Shown: in pieces, positions 34,992 through 44,125 of the stretch
How positions within the stretch are numbered: position 1 is the stretch's first letter
Layout of the letters: each line of letters opens with the position of its first letter
Origin: Rheinheimera aquimaris
GTDB lineage: Bacteria > Pseudomonadota > Gammaproteobacteria > Enterobacterales > Alteromonadaceae
NCBI RefSeq assembly: GCF_020531985.1
Contig: NZ_JAJAVQ010000001.1
Location: 930,001-994,000, forward strand
Length of the DNA stretch: 64,000 bases
Reading direction: 5' to 3'
Position numbers and translations under genes: made by a program
Notes under the pieces: model-generated
Told to the model about the DNA's origin: nothing
The model's input: the letters and a program-made list of their open reading frames with translations, nothing else
Databases searched by the model: none

Positions 34992-35747
34992 ATGCAGATC
35001 CTACAACTGTTATCACTGTTACTGGACTATCCACTCCAGCCCATGGTGGACGGCAAAGATGATCTGCTATCGGTAGTGGCCAACGCCACTATCGATGCAG
35101 ACCAGAAACAGCAACTGACTGAGTTTATTCAGTCTCGCACCGCCGGAGCCCTGATGGACTGGCAATCGGAATACGATGGTCTGTTTGAACGCGGCCGGTC
35201 GCTTTCACTACTGATATTTGAACATATACATGGTGAGTCGCGTGACCGCGGCCAGGCTATGGTCAACTTACTGGCGCAATATCGTGAAGCCGGTTTGGAT
35301 ATCGGCGTGAAAGAGCTGCCAGACTATTTGCCACTGTATCTGGAGTTTTTATCCACTCAGGGTACGCAAAATGCGCAAATTGGCCTCGAAGAAATCTCCC
35401 CGGTGCTGGCAGTACTGCTGTGTCGCCTAGAACAGCGGCAATCAGACTATGCCAGTATTTTCTCCACTCTGCTGTCGTTATCAAAAGCAGAGGTCGATTT
35501 GACCGACATTAAACAGCAAATCGCTAATGAACAGCGCGACGACACGCCCAAAGCGTTAGACAAAGTATGGGAAGAGGAAATGGTCAGCTTTATAGGCAAT
35601 GAACAGACCAACGCAGCCTGTGGCACCGGCAATAAGCCGGCAGAAGGCCAACGTCGAGATCAGTATATTCCGTTAAGTACTGAGCTGTTAGGCAGCCCGG
35701 CAACGGAACAAACCTTATACCAAGTTGCGGCTGAAAAGCGCGCCTAA
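34992..35747 (+). CDS. narJ: Nitrate reductase assembly chaperone
   Basis: A 251-residue cytoplasmic chaperone of the TorD/NarJ family. It binds the NarG N-terminus and allows Moco and FeS insertion. Features are LQLLSLLLDYPL, LSLLIFEHIHGESRDRGQAMVNLLAQY, and ELPDYLPLYLEFLS. It is not part of the final enzyme. It lies 6 bp after narH and 12 bp before narI. Confidence 0.93.
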   Translation: MQILQLLSLLLDYPLQPMVDGKDDLLSVVANATIDADQKQQLTEFIQSRTAGALMDWQSEYDGLFERGRSLSLLIFEHIHGESRDRGQAMVNLLAQYREAGLDIGVKELPDYLPLYLEFLSTQGTQNAQIGLEEISPVLAVLLCRLEQRQSDYASIFSTLLSLSKAEVDLTDIKQQIANEQRDDTPKALDKVWEEEMVSFIGNEQTNAACGTGNKPAEGQRRDQYIPLSTELLGSPATEQTLYQVAAEKRA

Positions 35748-35759
35748 AGGAGTTTTAAC

Positions 35760-36449
35760 ATGGCACACTTAAATATGTTTGCCTTTGGCATTTATCCCTA
35801 TATTGCCATCGCCATTATGGTGATAGGTAGCTGGATCCGCTATGACAGAGAGCAGTACACCTGGAAAACCAGCTCCAGTCAGTTGCTGGAAAAAAAGCAG
35901 TTACGCCTTGGCAGTATCCCGTTTCATATTGGCATTCTGGGTATTTTCCTTGGTCATTTCTTTGGCTTATTAATGCCAAAAGAAATCTGGCATCTGCTGG
36001 GCATCACCGCCCAAATGAAGCAAATGATTGCTGTTGGAGCCGGTGGTTTGTTTGGTCTGATTTGCTTTTTTGGACTAACCGTGTTGATCAAACGGCGATT
36101 AGGTAACCCGCGTATCCGTGCGACCAGCAATACCATGGACATCGTAATCTTGTTGCTATTATATGCACAATTGATACTAGGCTTACTGTCCATCACTGTA
36201 TCGCTGGGGCACATGGATGGCGCTGAGATGCTAAAACTAATGGCCTGGGCGCAAAACACCGTTACTTTTAACAGCGTCGCCGCAGTTGAAGCCATAAGCA
36301 ACGTACACTGGATATTCAAAATGCATGTATTTTTGGGTATGACGCTGTTTGTGGTATTCCCGTTCAGCCGCTTGGTACATATGTTAAGCGTGCCGGTGCA
36401 GTATGTGCGCCGTCAGCACCAGATTGTACGTCAGCGTTTTGTGCGATAG
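35760..36449 (+). CDS. narI: Respiratory nitrate reductase, gamma subunit (cytochrome b)
   Basis: A 229-residue inner-membrane diheme cytochrome b with five helices that oxidises quinol. Haem His candidates are in FHIGILGIFLGH and VHWIFKMHVFLG. The N-terminus (MFAFGIYPYIAIAIMVIGSWIRYDREQYTWK) and C-terminal R-rich tail match NarI. GGAG is upstream. It is the last core nar gene. Confidence 0.95.
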   Translation: MAHLNMFAFGIYPYIAIAIMVIGSWIRYDREQYTWKTSSSQLLEKKQLRLGSIPFHIGILGIFLGHFFGLLMPKEIWHLLGITAQMKQMIAVGAGGLFGLICFFGLTVLIKRRLGNPRIRATSNTMDIVILLLLYAQLILGLLSITVSLGHMDGAEMLKLMAWAQNTVTFNSVAAVEAISNVHWIFKMHVFLGMTLFVVFPFSRLVHMLSVPVQYVRRQHQIVRQRFVR

Positions 36450-36597
36450 CCACGTTTGACCCTAACGGTTGAAATACTCGCCATGCTCGCCACAGCAACT
36501 CGCCCTGCTGCCTACGGCAGGGTTCAGACACTCTGTGACTGCGCTAACGAGGTTCCAACCTGGGCCAGACAAGATCGGATGACCAGCAAGGCAGCGT

Positions 36598-36688
36598 GCC
36601 TATATTGCTAAACAAAGCGTCTCCGGCATGGATGCCGGAGAGGAGCCTCCAGGGACGGATTTACGGCGTCTTTGTGTGCAATATCGGC
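36598..36688. repeat. Palindromic interspersed repeat, copy A
   Basis: Outer inverted ends are GCC(T)ATATTGC (36598-36608) and GCAATAT(C)GGC (36678-36688). Inside is a hairpin, CTCCGGCA-TGGA-TGCCGGAG (36621-36640), followed by a box GAGCCTCCAGGGACGGATTT (36643-36662) running into ACGGCGT. A second copy (57682-57736) shares the CATGGATG core and the downstream box but has a different, still paired stem. Confidence 0.7.
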
Positions 36689-36739
36689 TAAAAGCTGTCT
36701 TGCGGCAAGTTACACCTAACCCGGTAACAGAGGTTTAAA

Positions 36740-37507
36740 ATGATACAAGTCAACAATACCAGTATCAGCGAAGCAGCCATCATGGCTGAGATGCAATATC
36801 ACCCCTCCAACAATAAACGTTCTGCCATGCTAAAGGCCGCTGAGTCACTGATAATTGGCGAACTGCTGCGCCAACGCGCCAAAGCATTGGGGCTAAGCGT
36901 AAAAAGTGAAGCCAACCACGCCTCTGACGATAACTTCCTCGATGCATTAATTCAGACAGAAGTTGCAATACCACAAGCCAGCTCACAAGAGTGTGAACAA
37001 TATTACGCGTTAAATCCGCAGCGCTTTGCCAGTTCGCCACTGTTAGAAGTCAGCCACATATTACTCGGAGCAGCGCCAGACGATGATATCGCACGGGTTG
37101 AAGCAAAAGCTCTGGCTGAACAGTTAATAACACAATTGCAGCAAGGCGCGTTGTTATCTGAATTGGCACGACAATATTCGGCTTGCCCATCCAAAGAAAC
37201 CGGCGGAAGCCTTGGCCAAATCAGCCGCGGACAGACCGTACCCGAATTTGAACGGCAGATATTTAGTGCTGCAGAGGGCTTGCTAGTGCAGCCCGTTGAA
37301 AGCCGTTATGGTTATCACATCGTCTATATTGCCCGCAAAGTAGCGGGAAAACAGTTACCCTTTAGTGTGGTTCAGCAAAAAATTGCCGACTATCTAAACG
37401 AAAAAGTGCGGCGCAAAGCTGTCGCACAATATATTCACCGCTTAATTGTCGATGCTCAAATAGACGGCTACGATTTTAACTTATCTGACTCTCCACTCAT
37501 GCAGTAA
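36740..37507 (+). CDS. Peptidyl-prolyl cis-trans isomerase, PpiC/parvulin type
   Basis: A 255-residue protein with an N-terminal helical part and a parvulin domain at about 100-205: EVSHILLGAAPDDD, ACPSKETGGSLGQISRGQTVPEFERQIFSA and VESRYGYHIVYIARK. No signal peptide is visible, so it is probably cytoplasmic. Such genes often follow narGHJI and probably assist folding of the reductase; that role is inferred from position. The 290-bp gap to narI holds repeat copy A. Confidence 0.88.
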   Translation: MIQVNNTSISEAAIMAEMQYHPSNNKRSAMLKAAESLIIGELLRQRAKALGLSVKSEANHASDDNFLDALIQTEVAIPQASSQECEQYYALNPQRFASSPLLEVSHILLGAAPDDDIARVEAKALAEQLITQLQQGALLSELARQYSACPSKETGGSLGQISRGQTVPEFERQIFSAAEGLLVQPVESRYGYHIVYIARKVAGKQLPFSVVQQKIADYLNEKVRRKAVAQYIHRLIVDAQIDGYDFNLSDSPLMQ

Positions 37508-37512
37508 CCCTT

Positions 37513-37553
37513 GTTGGTGTAGCTGGTAACACTTGGTTGCCGGCTATACCAAC
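37513..37553. terminator. Strong hairpin after the PpiC gene, possible terminator
   Basis: A 14-bp stem, GTTGGTGTAGCTGG with CCGGCTATACCAAC, allowing G-U pairs, begins 5 bp after the stop. There is no U-tract, so termination is uncertain. Confidence 0.4.
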
Positions 37554-37637
37554 AGTTAGGTAACCCCTTAACCTAATTATAAAAAAATCAGTTTCAGGCT
37601 AGGATCTGTGCATCAACCTGCAGTCTGGAGCGTCATC

Positions 37638-38852
37638 ATGAAAACATCTGTTTCTGCCCTGCCCTTTGCCATTACTCTGGCATGTTCTGTTACGGCTATT
37701 TCTGCACCGGCCTATGCCAGCATCAACGAGCAGTTCAGCTCGGCCATTAAGCAAAGCGAGGTCTCGGCACAGTTTCGTTACCGTCTGGAACATGTTGAAC
37801 AAGACAACACCCTGGACAATGCAATAGCCTCCACTTTGCGCAGCCGTTTAACCGTAACAACCGGTAAGTTCGATAACTTCAGCGCAGTGGTGCAACTGGA
37901 TAATGTTAGCTTGTTTGGCAATGATAACTACAACAGCACCTACAACGGCAAAACCAACTACAGCGTAGTGGCCGATCCGAAAGGTACCGATATCAATCAG
38001 GCGTTACTCAGCTATCAGAATAAACAAGGAACCAGCTTCAGCGCCGGTCGCCAATTGGTCAACCATGCCAATCAGCGTTTTCTCGGTGGCGTTGGCTGGC
38101 GACAGAATGAACAAACATTAGATGGTTATCGTCTGCAACAAAGCGTTGGTAGCGAACTTACACTAGAACTTGGCCACTACTACAACGTAAACCGCATCTT
38201 TGGCCCCAAAGGGACCGCCGCCGATCAGCACGGCAGTTTCAACACCTTTACTGCACATTGGCAAGCTAACGCTGATCATAAATTTCTGGCTTTTGGTTAC
38301 GACTTTGAATTTGATAATTGGACCAGCCGCAGCAGCCGAACCCTGGGCATCGATTATCAGGGCAAACTTGCTGTACTACCGCAGTTAAGCTGGCATTTAT
38401 CACTGGCTCAGCAAGACGATGCACACAACGCAACACAAGCGTTTAGCCACAACTATCACCGTATCAGTCTGAACTGGGCACTGCCTGGTGTTACCGTGCA
38501 GGCTGGGCAAGAGCGCTTAGCCGGTGATGGCCAAACTGCGTTTCAAACACCCCTGGCAACATTACACGCCTTTTCTGGCTTTGCTGATATGTTCTTAAAT
38601 ACACCTGACAACGGATTACGCGATAACTGGATGCAGCTAAATACCAAAGTAAAAGACGTTGGCCTGATGCTGGGGTATCACCAATTCGACAGTGATACCG
38701 GCAATGCCAAATACGGTGACGAATGGAACGCAGCGGCCAGCTACAGCCTGAATGCCCAACTATCAGGCGTGTTCAAACTGGCCCACTACAATGCTGACAG
38801 CTTTGCTGTCGATACCACTAAAATCTGGTTAATGCTGGTTTATCAGTTGTAG
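37638..38852 (+). CDS. Outer-membrane porin-like beta-barrel protein
   Basis: A 404-residue protein with a signal peptide of 27 residues (MKTSVSALPFAITLACSVTAISAPAYA). The mature part is rich in alternating aromatic strands and Asn/Gly turns (SAQFRYRLEHVEQDNTLDNAIASTLRSRLTV; SAGRQLVNHANQRFLGGVGWRQNEQ). It ends IWLMLVYQL, a typical barrel end. It resembles alginate-export/OprD-like barrels rather than trimeric OmpC porins. I chose ATG 37638; the GTG at 37608 would spoil the signal peptide. Next to nar genes it may pass nitrate or nitrite; this is inference only. Confidence 0.8.
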   Translation: MKTSVSALPFAITLACSVTAISAPAYASINEQFSSAIKQSEVSAQFRYRLEHVEQDNTLDNAIASTLRSRLTVTTGKFDNFSAVVQLDNVSLFGNDNYNSTYNGKTNYSVVADPKGTDINQALLSYQNKQGTSFSAGRQLVNHANQRFLGGVGWRQNEQTLDGYRLQQSVGSELTLELGHYYNVNRIFGPKGTAADQHGSFNTFTAHWQANADHKFLAFGYDFEFDNWTSRSSRTLGIDYQGKLAVLPQLSWHLSLAQQDDAHNATQAFSHNYHRISLNWALPGVTVQAGQERLAGDGQTAFQTPLATLHAFSGFADMFLNTPDNGLRDNWMQLNTKVKDVGLMLGYHQFDSDTGNAKYGDEWNAAASYSLNAQLSGVFKLAHYNADSFAVDTTKIWLMLVYQL

Positions 38853-38902
38853 CCTTTCCTGGAAAATCCACGTTTGCCAATATAATTGTTGGCTCCTCTG
38901 CG

Positions 38903-38934
38903 CCGCCCCTGGTTTTCAGCGGGCGGTTTTTTTA
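38903..38934 (+). terminator. Intrinsic terminator of the porin gene
   Basis: CCGCCCCTG pairs with CAGCGGGCGG (one bulged base) around GTTTT and is followed by seven T. It lies 50 bp after the stop. Confidence 0.8.
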
Positions 38935-38955
38935 TTTGGATTAAATACGCTCCAC

Positions 38956-38971
38956 TACTCCCGAAGGGGTA
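38956..38971. promoter_or_regulatory. NarL/NarP 7-2-7 site upstream of nrdG
   Basis: TACTCCC-GA-AGGGGTA fits the heptamer consensus except one base (last position of the first heptamer). It lies 58 bp upstream of a perfect FNR-type box. Confidence 0.65.
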
Positions 38972-39029
38972 ACAACCCCAGTGCTGGTGCGTATTACCGC
39001 TGTCCTCACGTTAGTCGCGCTGGCAAAAC

Positions 39030-39043
39030 TTGATCCAGATCAA
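39030..39043. promoter_or_regulatory. Perfect FNR-type box upstream of nrdG
   Basis: TTGATCCAGATCAA is an exact TTGAT-N4-ATCAA dyad, centred about 86 bp before the nrdG ATG. It implies strong anaerobic induction of nrdG-nrdD. Confidence 0.85.
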
Positions 39044-39122
39044 ACTTTTCATTTCAGAAGACATTAAGCTAAAACACAACATATAGTATTAAATAAATAA
39101 TAAATCACTATATAGAGGGGTT

Positions 39123-39575
39123 ATGCTGAGATTCACCGACGAGCAAATAGTATTTCAGGAAGTGCCGGGGGAAGTCTCGCTGGCGTTTACAATTGCCGGT
39201 TGTCCATTGGGTTGTAAAGGCTGTCACAGCAGCTACAGCTGGCGGCCAGAGCAAGGAACACAACTTAGCACAGACTACTTTCAGTATCGGCTGGCATCCT
39301 ATGTAGGCCTTATCAGCTGCGTGCTATTTCTGGGGGGTGAGTGGCAGCAGAGTAGCTTATTACAAATGCTTGTTATTGCGCGTAATGCCGGGCTCAACAC
39401 TTGCTTATATACCGGCTTAGATGACGTTACCAATGCACTGAAACAACAGCTTACCTACCTGAAAACCGGGCGTTGGCAGTCGGAACGTGGCGGCCTTAAC
39501 AACCCCAACACTAACCAGGTTTTCACCGATTTACGTACCGGCCAATGTTTGAACCATTTATTTCTCGGACAATAA
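39123..39575 (+). CDS. nrdG: Anaerobic ribonucleotide reductase activase (radical SAM)
   Basis: A 150-residue protein that makes the glycyl radical on NrdD. The radical-SAM cluster is C-x3-C-x2-C in AGCPLGCKGCHSS, and the glycine-rich SAM segment is LFLGGEWQQ. It starts FTDEQIVFQEVPGEVSLAFTIAGC, like short NrdG proteins. GAGGGG precedes the ATG. The end is 14 bp before nrdD, and both follow the FNR and NarL sites. Confidence 0.9.
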   Translation: MLRFTDEQIVFQEVPGEVSLAFTIAGCPLGCKGCHSSYSWRPEQGTQLSTDYFQYRLASYVGLISCVLFLGGEWQQSSLLQMLVIARNAGLNTCLYTGLDDVTNALKQQLTYLKTGRWQSERGGLNNPNTNQVFTDLRTGQCLNHLFLGQ

Positions 39576-39589
39576 CAGAGGGACACCTT

Positions 39590-41407
39590 ATGCAAGCGCT
39601 GAACTTTTATCAATTGCAACAAAAACTCGGTTTTATCAGCAACTATCTGCAAGCACAAAATGCCGCTGACGGCTCAAAACTGGACGCCAACGCCAATGTG
39701 ACACAAAAAAACATCGCTACATTGGAAGCTGAGTTGATGAAAGACCAGTTTATTCAGGTCAACCGCGCTCTGGTAAGCAATAAAATCAGTGAATTGTTCG
39801 GAGCAGAACTGGCAGCAGAATATCTGCGCCAGATTACTGATCACGAGATTTATGTGCATGACGAAACCAGCCTAAAACCCTATTGCGTGTCAGTAACCAT
39901 GTATCCGTTCTTACGAGATGGTTTAACTAAACTTGGCGGCGAATCCAGAGCACCTAAACATTTAGAGTCATTTTGCGGTTGTTTTGTAAACTTTGTTTTC
40001 GCCGTATCCAGTCAGTTTGCCGGTGCTGTCGCAACAGTTGAGTTTCTAACCTATTTTGATTATTTCGCCCGTAAAGACTATGGCGACAACTATCTTAAAA
40101 CGCATCGCAAACAAATTGAAAATCATCTGCAACATGTGGTGTATGCCCTAAATCAGCCCGCTGCCGCACGTGGTTATCAAAGTGTGTTCTGGAATATCTC
40201 CGTATACGATCAGCATTACTTTAACAGTATGTTTGGTGACTTTGTTTTTCCCGATTTTGTAAAGCCAGAGTGGTACTCTGTATCAGCGTTACAGCAATTC
40301 TTCTTAAACTGGTTTAATAAAGAACGCGAAAAAACCGTGTTGACCTTTCCTGTTGTTACAGTCGCTATGTTGACCGAAAAGGGTCAGTGTAAAGACAGTG
40401 ACTTCGCCAATGATATTGCGCAAGAGATGGCTCAAGGAAACTCGTTCTTTATCTATCAGTCAGACAATGCCGACTCGTTAGCCAGTTGCTGTCGCTTGCG
40501 CAGTGAAATCAGTGACAATACTTTTTCATACTCATTGGGGGCGGGCGGTGTTGCTACCGGCTCTATTAACGTTATGACTATTAATATGAACCGCTTGGTC
40601 CAGGATGGCAGAGATCTGGCTACTGAAGTGGCGAAAATTCACCGTTACCAGGTGGCCTACCGAAAACTGATGGAGGAATACAAAGCTGCGGGTTTATTAA
40701 CTGTGTATGATGCAGGTTTTATCAGCCTTGATAAGCAGTTTTTGACTATCGGTATAAATGGCATGGTCGAGGCGGCTGAATCTCAGGGCTTAATTGCCGG
40801 CAACAATGCACAGTACATTCAGTTTGTACAACAACATCTGAAAACGATATTTGATGCCAACAAAGCCGCTAAAGCCGAGTATGGTTATATGTTTAATACT
40901 GAGTTTGTGCCGGCAGAGAATCTGGGTGTTAAGAATGCGAAATGGGATCGTGAGGACGGCTATCTGGTCTCACGCGATTGCTATAACTCTTACTTTTATG
41001 TTGTTGAAGATGAACTCACCAACACTCTGGACAAATTTCAGTTGCACGGCAGGAAGCTGCTTGATTACTTAGACGGCGGTTCAGCCTTGCACTTGAACCT
41101 GGAGGAAAAACTCGATAAAGCCGGATATGTTAACTTGCTAAATATTGCCGCCAATACGGGTTGCAACTACTTCTGTGTCAACGTCAAAATTACCATCTGT
41201 AATCAGTGTGAAGCTATTGATAAGCGCACATTATGTGCTTGTCCGGCATGCGGTAGTAGCGATATAGATTACGGCACCCGGGTGATTGGCTACTTAAAAC
41301 GCGTTTCTGCCTTTAGCCGTGGCCGACGCATCGAACACAGTTTACGGCATTATGAGCGTGAGTCGGGAAGTGTTAATACGCTGCACGATTACAAACAGCA
41401 CGCCTGA
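39590..41407 (+). CDS. nrdD: Anaerobic ribonucleoside-triphosphate reductase, short form
   Basis: A 605-residue glycyl-radical enzyme making dNTPs without oxygen. Features are SLASCCRLRSE (active-site Cys loop), AANTGCNYFCVNVKITICNQCE and CACPACGS (zinc site), and the glycyl-radical segment RVIGYLKRVSAFSRGR near the C-terminus. It lacks the N-terminal ATP-cone of about 100 residues found in E. coli NrdD (712), so it should not have that type of allosteric activity control. I chose ATG 39590 with a GAGGG Shine-Dalgarno; the ATG at 39545 lies inside nrdG. Confidence 0.92.
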   Translation: MQALNFYQLQQKLGFISNYLQAQNAADGSKLDANANVTQKNIATLEAELMKDQFIQVNRALVSNKISELFGAELAAEYLRQITDHEIYVHDETSLKPYCVSVTMYPFLRDGLTKLGGESRAPKHLESFCGCFVNFVFAVSSQFAGAVATVEFLTYFDYFARKDYGDNYLKTHRKQIENHLQHVVYALNQPAAARGYQSVFWNISVYDQHYFNSMFGDFVFPDFVKPEWYSVSALQQFFLNWFNKEREKTVLTFPVVTVAMLTEKGQCKDSDFANDIAQEMAQGNSFFIYQSDNADSLASCCRLRSEISDNTFSYSLGAGGVATGSINVMTINMNRLVQDGRDLATEVAKIHRYQVAYRKLMEEYKAAGLLTVYDAGFISLDKQFLTIGINGMVEAAESQGLIAGNNAQYIQFVQQHLKTIFDANKAAKAEYGYMFNTEFVPAENLGVKNAKWDREDGYLVSRDCYNSYFYVVEDELTNTLDKFQLHGRKLLDYLDGGSALHLNLEEKLDKAGYVNLLNIAANTGCNYFCVNVKITICNQCEAIDKRTLCACPACGSSDIDYGTRVIGYLKRVSAFSRGRRIEHSLRHYERESGSVNTLHDYKQHA

Positions 41408-41438
41408 TACAGCTTAATGCTTATTTACTAAACATACT

Positions 41439-41462
41439 GTCGTACCGCCTAAGTGGTACGAC
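41439..41462. terminator. Hairpin after nrdD, possible terminator
   Basis: A perfect 8-bp stem GTCGTACC/GGTACGAC with an 8-base loop, 32 bp after the nrdD stop. There is no U-tract. Confidence 0.35.
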
Positions 41463-41545
41463 TCTACCCTCCAAGCAGAATTTACCTATACAGCGACCTT
41501 GTTACACTGCTCATATAACATACAGATTGTACAAGACGTAAAACA

Positions 41546-43147
41546 ATGCTGAAAAAGAATGCCGTTACACAACGCAATATTCCCGTACCCGCCGATTGCA
41601 ATATCTTATCAACAACCGATCTCAAAGGCAGAATCACTTCTGTTAATCAACAATTTATTGATATCAGTGGTTACACTGAAGATGAGCTGATAGGTCATGG
41701 TCATAATATCTTGCGCCATCCAGATATGCCCGCTGCAGCTTTCGAACATTTGTGGCAAACCGTGCAAGCAGGACAATCCTGGCGCGGCGTTGTTAAAAAC
41801 CGTTGTAAAAACGGAGACCATTACTGGGTGGATGCCTTTGTTTCCCCAATTTACGACGATGGTAAGATTGTCGAATATCAGTCAGTACGCAGACAACCAA
41901 GCAAGGAACAAATTAACCGGGCAGAAGCGCTTTATACTCAGTTACAACAGGGTAAGACACCCAGTACACAGGCTCATGACCTAAGCACAAGTTTAGTAAA
42001 ACTGAACGTTATCCCGGCAGCCATTGCTGTCGCGTTGAGTTTAACACTAGCCTTATCGCAAACCGTTATTATCTGGATGTTGATTGCCAGTGCACTGTTA
42101 TCACTTTTTGCACAATTATGGTTGCTAAAACCCTTTAGTGAGGCCAAAAGCAGTACAAAAGAAACACTGACAGATCAGATCTTGCAATACATTTACTGCG
42201 GCAGCAGGCATCCTTCAACGCCAATAACGTTTAACCTGCAAAAATTAAAAGGTGAACAAGCAGCATTGACAGGACGCATGTGTTTTGTCGCGGATCAACT
42301 GCAAAACAGTAGTCATCAGGTCAGCACTTATATGAAACAACTGGACGATAATATCCAGGCACAATTTAGTGAAACTGAACAAGTGGCAACCGCCATGCAC
42401 CAAATGACAGCGTCCATTACAGACGTTGCCGCCAATGCTCAAATCAATGCGGATACCGGTATCGAACTACAAAGCGGCTTTGATAATTGTCTGCAAATCA
42501 GCACACAAAGCCACAACCTGATTACCCGGCTGCAGCACAGTCTGATACAGGCAGATAGCAAACTGAATGAATTAGCCGATAACAGCCAGCGCATTACTGG
42601 GGTGTTAGATGTCATCACTGCACTTGCAGATCAAACAAACTTGCTTGCACTGAATGCCGCAATAGAAGCCGCGCGCGCCGGAGACGCTGGCCGCGGCTTC
42701 TCGGTGGTTGCTGCGGAAGTTCGGGAATTGGCTAACCGTACACAACAATCTGTAAGTGAAATTGAAAAAATCGTCACAGGAATTAAACACAGCAGTCAGC
42801 AAACGATTGACGCTATGACACAGGGAAAAAAGCTCGGTGATGACTGTGTCACACAAACCGACATGTTAGCAAACGCAGTAACTCAGCTTTCAGAGCGTAC
42901 TCAGCATAGCATTGATGCCAGCAGATTAATTGCAGTTGCCGTACAGCAACAAAGTACCGTCGCTGAAGCAATAAATTGCAGCATGCATCAAATCAGCGAA
43001 CTGGCCGCAAACAACCATGTGGTTAGTCAGACTTGTCAGCATCACGCAAAACATTTGCATCGAACCGGACATGACTTTGGGTTACTGACCAATTATTTCT
43101 GGCGCAAACTCTCTGTTGTTGCTACGCCTCACGACTCGACACATTAG
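41546..43147 (+). CDS. PAS-containing chemoreceptor, Aer-like
   Basis: A 533-residue methyl-accepting-type protein. An N-terminal PAS domain (residues about 15-125: [37 protein letters not shown], then [24 protein letters not shown]) resembles Aer, which binds FAD and senses redox state. A hydrophobic hairpin membrane anchor is at about 152-196, with no periplasmic domain. The signalling tip has [40 protein letters not shown]. It probably guides cells by electron-transport status. It is followed after 9 bp by a small unknown gene. Confidence 0.88.
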   Translation: MLKKNAVTQRNIPVPADCNILSTTDLKGRITSVNQQFIDISGYTEDELIGHGHNILRHPDMPAAAFEHLWQTVQAGQSWRGVVKNRCKNGDHYWVDAFVSPIYDDGKIVEYQSVRRQPSKEQINRAEALYTQLQQGKTPSTQAHDLSTSLVKLNVIPAAIAVALSLTLALSQTVIIWMLIASALLSLFAQLWLLKPFSEAKSSTKETLTDQILQYIYCGSRHPSTPITFNLQKLKGEQAALTGRMCFVADQLQNSSHQVSTYMKQLDDNIQAQFSETEQVATAMHQMTASITDVAANAQINADTGIELQSGFDNCLQISTQSHNLITRLQHSLIQADSKLNELADNSQRITGVLDVITALADQTNLLALNAAIEAARAGDAGRGFSVVAAEVRELANRTQQSVSEIEKIVTGIKHSSQQTIDAMTQGKKLGDDCVTQTDMLANAVTQLSERTQHSIDASRLIAVAVQQQSTVAEAINCSMHQISELAANNHVVSQTCQHHAKHLHRTGHDFGLLTNYFWRKLSVVATPHDSTH

Positions 43148-43156
43148 GAGACAATA

Positions 43157-43456
43157 GTGGCAAGAAAACCCGATTTATCAACTGCAATGTTGCAGTTGAT
43201 AGCTGATGTAAAGCAGCAAATGCCGCTATACGAACCTGCCACTTTTGTTTGCGGCACCAACACCGATTGCATAGGTTGCCCGAAGAAAATGCTGGAAATG
43301 GTTGATTCAGAACTGAGCTTTTGGGAGCACGCCATAAAACAAGGAAGAACGCCTAAATTTGATGAGTTGCGCCAGTTTGGCAAACTGTGTCAGAGCGTAC
43401 GGCGCATGTTAATTCGCAACAACCTGATGCCGGACATAAAGCCTGACACCAGATAA
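43157..43456 (+). CDS. Small unknown protein with Cys motif
   Basis: A 99-residue protein I do not recognise. It contains C-x6-C-x2-C (VCGTNTDCIGCPKKML), which could bind metal, followed by a helical region (VDSELSFWEHAIKQGR, FDELRQFGKLCQSVRRMLIRNN). The GTG start at 43157 has AGGAG 6 bp upstream, so translation is credible. It lies 9 bp after the Aer-like receptor on the same strand and is probably co-transcribed. A role as receptor partner or redox accessory is only a guess. Confidence 0.65.
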   Translation: MARKPDLSTAMLQLIADVKQQMPLYEPATFVCGTNTDCIGCPKKMLEMVDSELSFWEHAIKQGRTPKFDELRQFGKLCQSVRRMLIRNNLMPDIKPDTR

Positions 43457-43459
43457 AAA

Positions 43460-43840
43460 TTAGCTAAACAACATCGGCTTATTTATCGCCAGATACAGAA
43501 TGCCACTGAGCTGTAGTAAAGCCAGCCCAGCCCAGCAGACTCTCCGTTTTACCGGTAGTGACAGTTTGAATGCTCTGATCCCGGTCAGGATATAGCCTAG
43601 CAGCAGCACAATTTTCACACCCAGCCAGGCATGAATGAATGGCTGCCAGGGACCTATTGCCAGTAAGGTAAAGGCGAACGTCAATAGCAGGGTATCATTG
43701 ATATGCGGCAAATACCTTGCGGGGCTAAATCGCCAGCCAGGCATACCTGACATGTCCAGTAGCAGCCGACCAGTAAATAAGGTAACACTGAGATAGGCAC
43801 AAAACATATGCAGTTGTTTTACCTGTATGTAGTACTCCAT
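43460..43840 (-). CDS. SirB2-like small membrane protein
   Basis: About 126 residues with four hydrophobic helices: EYYIQVKQLHMFCAYLSVTLFTGRLLL, YLPHINDTLLLTFAFTLLAI, WLGVKIVLLLGYILTGIRAF, and CWAGLALLQLSGILYLAI. The His-containing VKQLHMFCAYLSV start and HINDTLLL fit the SirB2 family, whose biochemical role is not settled. I chose ATG 43840; a TTG 12 bp upstream is possible. It diverges from the NO reductase gene across a region with a long palindrome, so the two may share control. Confidence 0.75.
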   Translation of the reverse strand: MEYYIQVKQLHMFCAYLSVTLFTGRLLLDMSGMPGWRFSPARYLPHINDTLLLTFAFTLLAIGPWQPFIHAWLGVKIVLLLGYILTGIRAFKLSLPVKRRVCWAGLALLQLSGILYLAINKPMLFS

Positions 43841-43923
43841 AGCTGTTCTCAACTCTGTTCATTTCTGTTGGTTCAAGAGCCAGCTTAAATCAGCCCAACC
43901 TTTCTGCCTATATCGCCAAAGAG

Positions 43924-43965
43924 GTATAAAACACCTTTAGCAGCGAGACAAAAGGTGTTTTATAC
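43924..43965. promoter_or_regulatory. Perfect 15-bp inverted repeat between sirB2-like gene and norB
   Basis: GTATAAAACACCTTT (43924-43938) and AAAGGTGTTTTATAC (43951-43965) are perfect inverted repeats separated by 12 bases. No U-tract follows, and the element sits between divergent promoters. It is better read as an operator pair than a terminator. AAGGTGTTTTA partly resembles an NsrR half-site, but the orientation is reversed relative to the usual NsrR dyad. Confidence 0.55.
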
Positions 43966-44125
43966 CCAACGGGTACATTTAACCCGAAAACATCATGGTA
44001 ATAACCACCATCTCACTAGCACAAAATAAAATAATTAAATTAAAAACAATAACTTAAATTATGGCGCGATTCTTGTGATATCTGCACAGGCGGCAACGCC
44101 CATTTGATAAAAACAGGAGTGAACT

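Noticed and set aside
44062-44077. Sigma-54 promoter for norB (TGGCGCG-N4-TTGT)
   Set aside because: The -12 element reads GT, not GC, and no norR gene or clear NorR sites were seen; mentioned only as a weak possibility.
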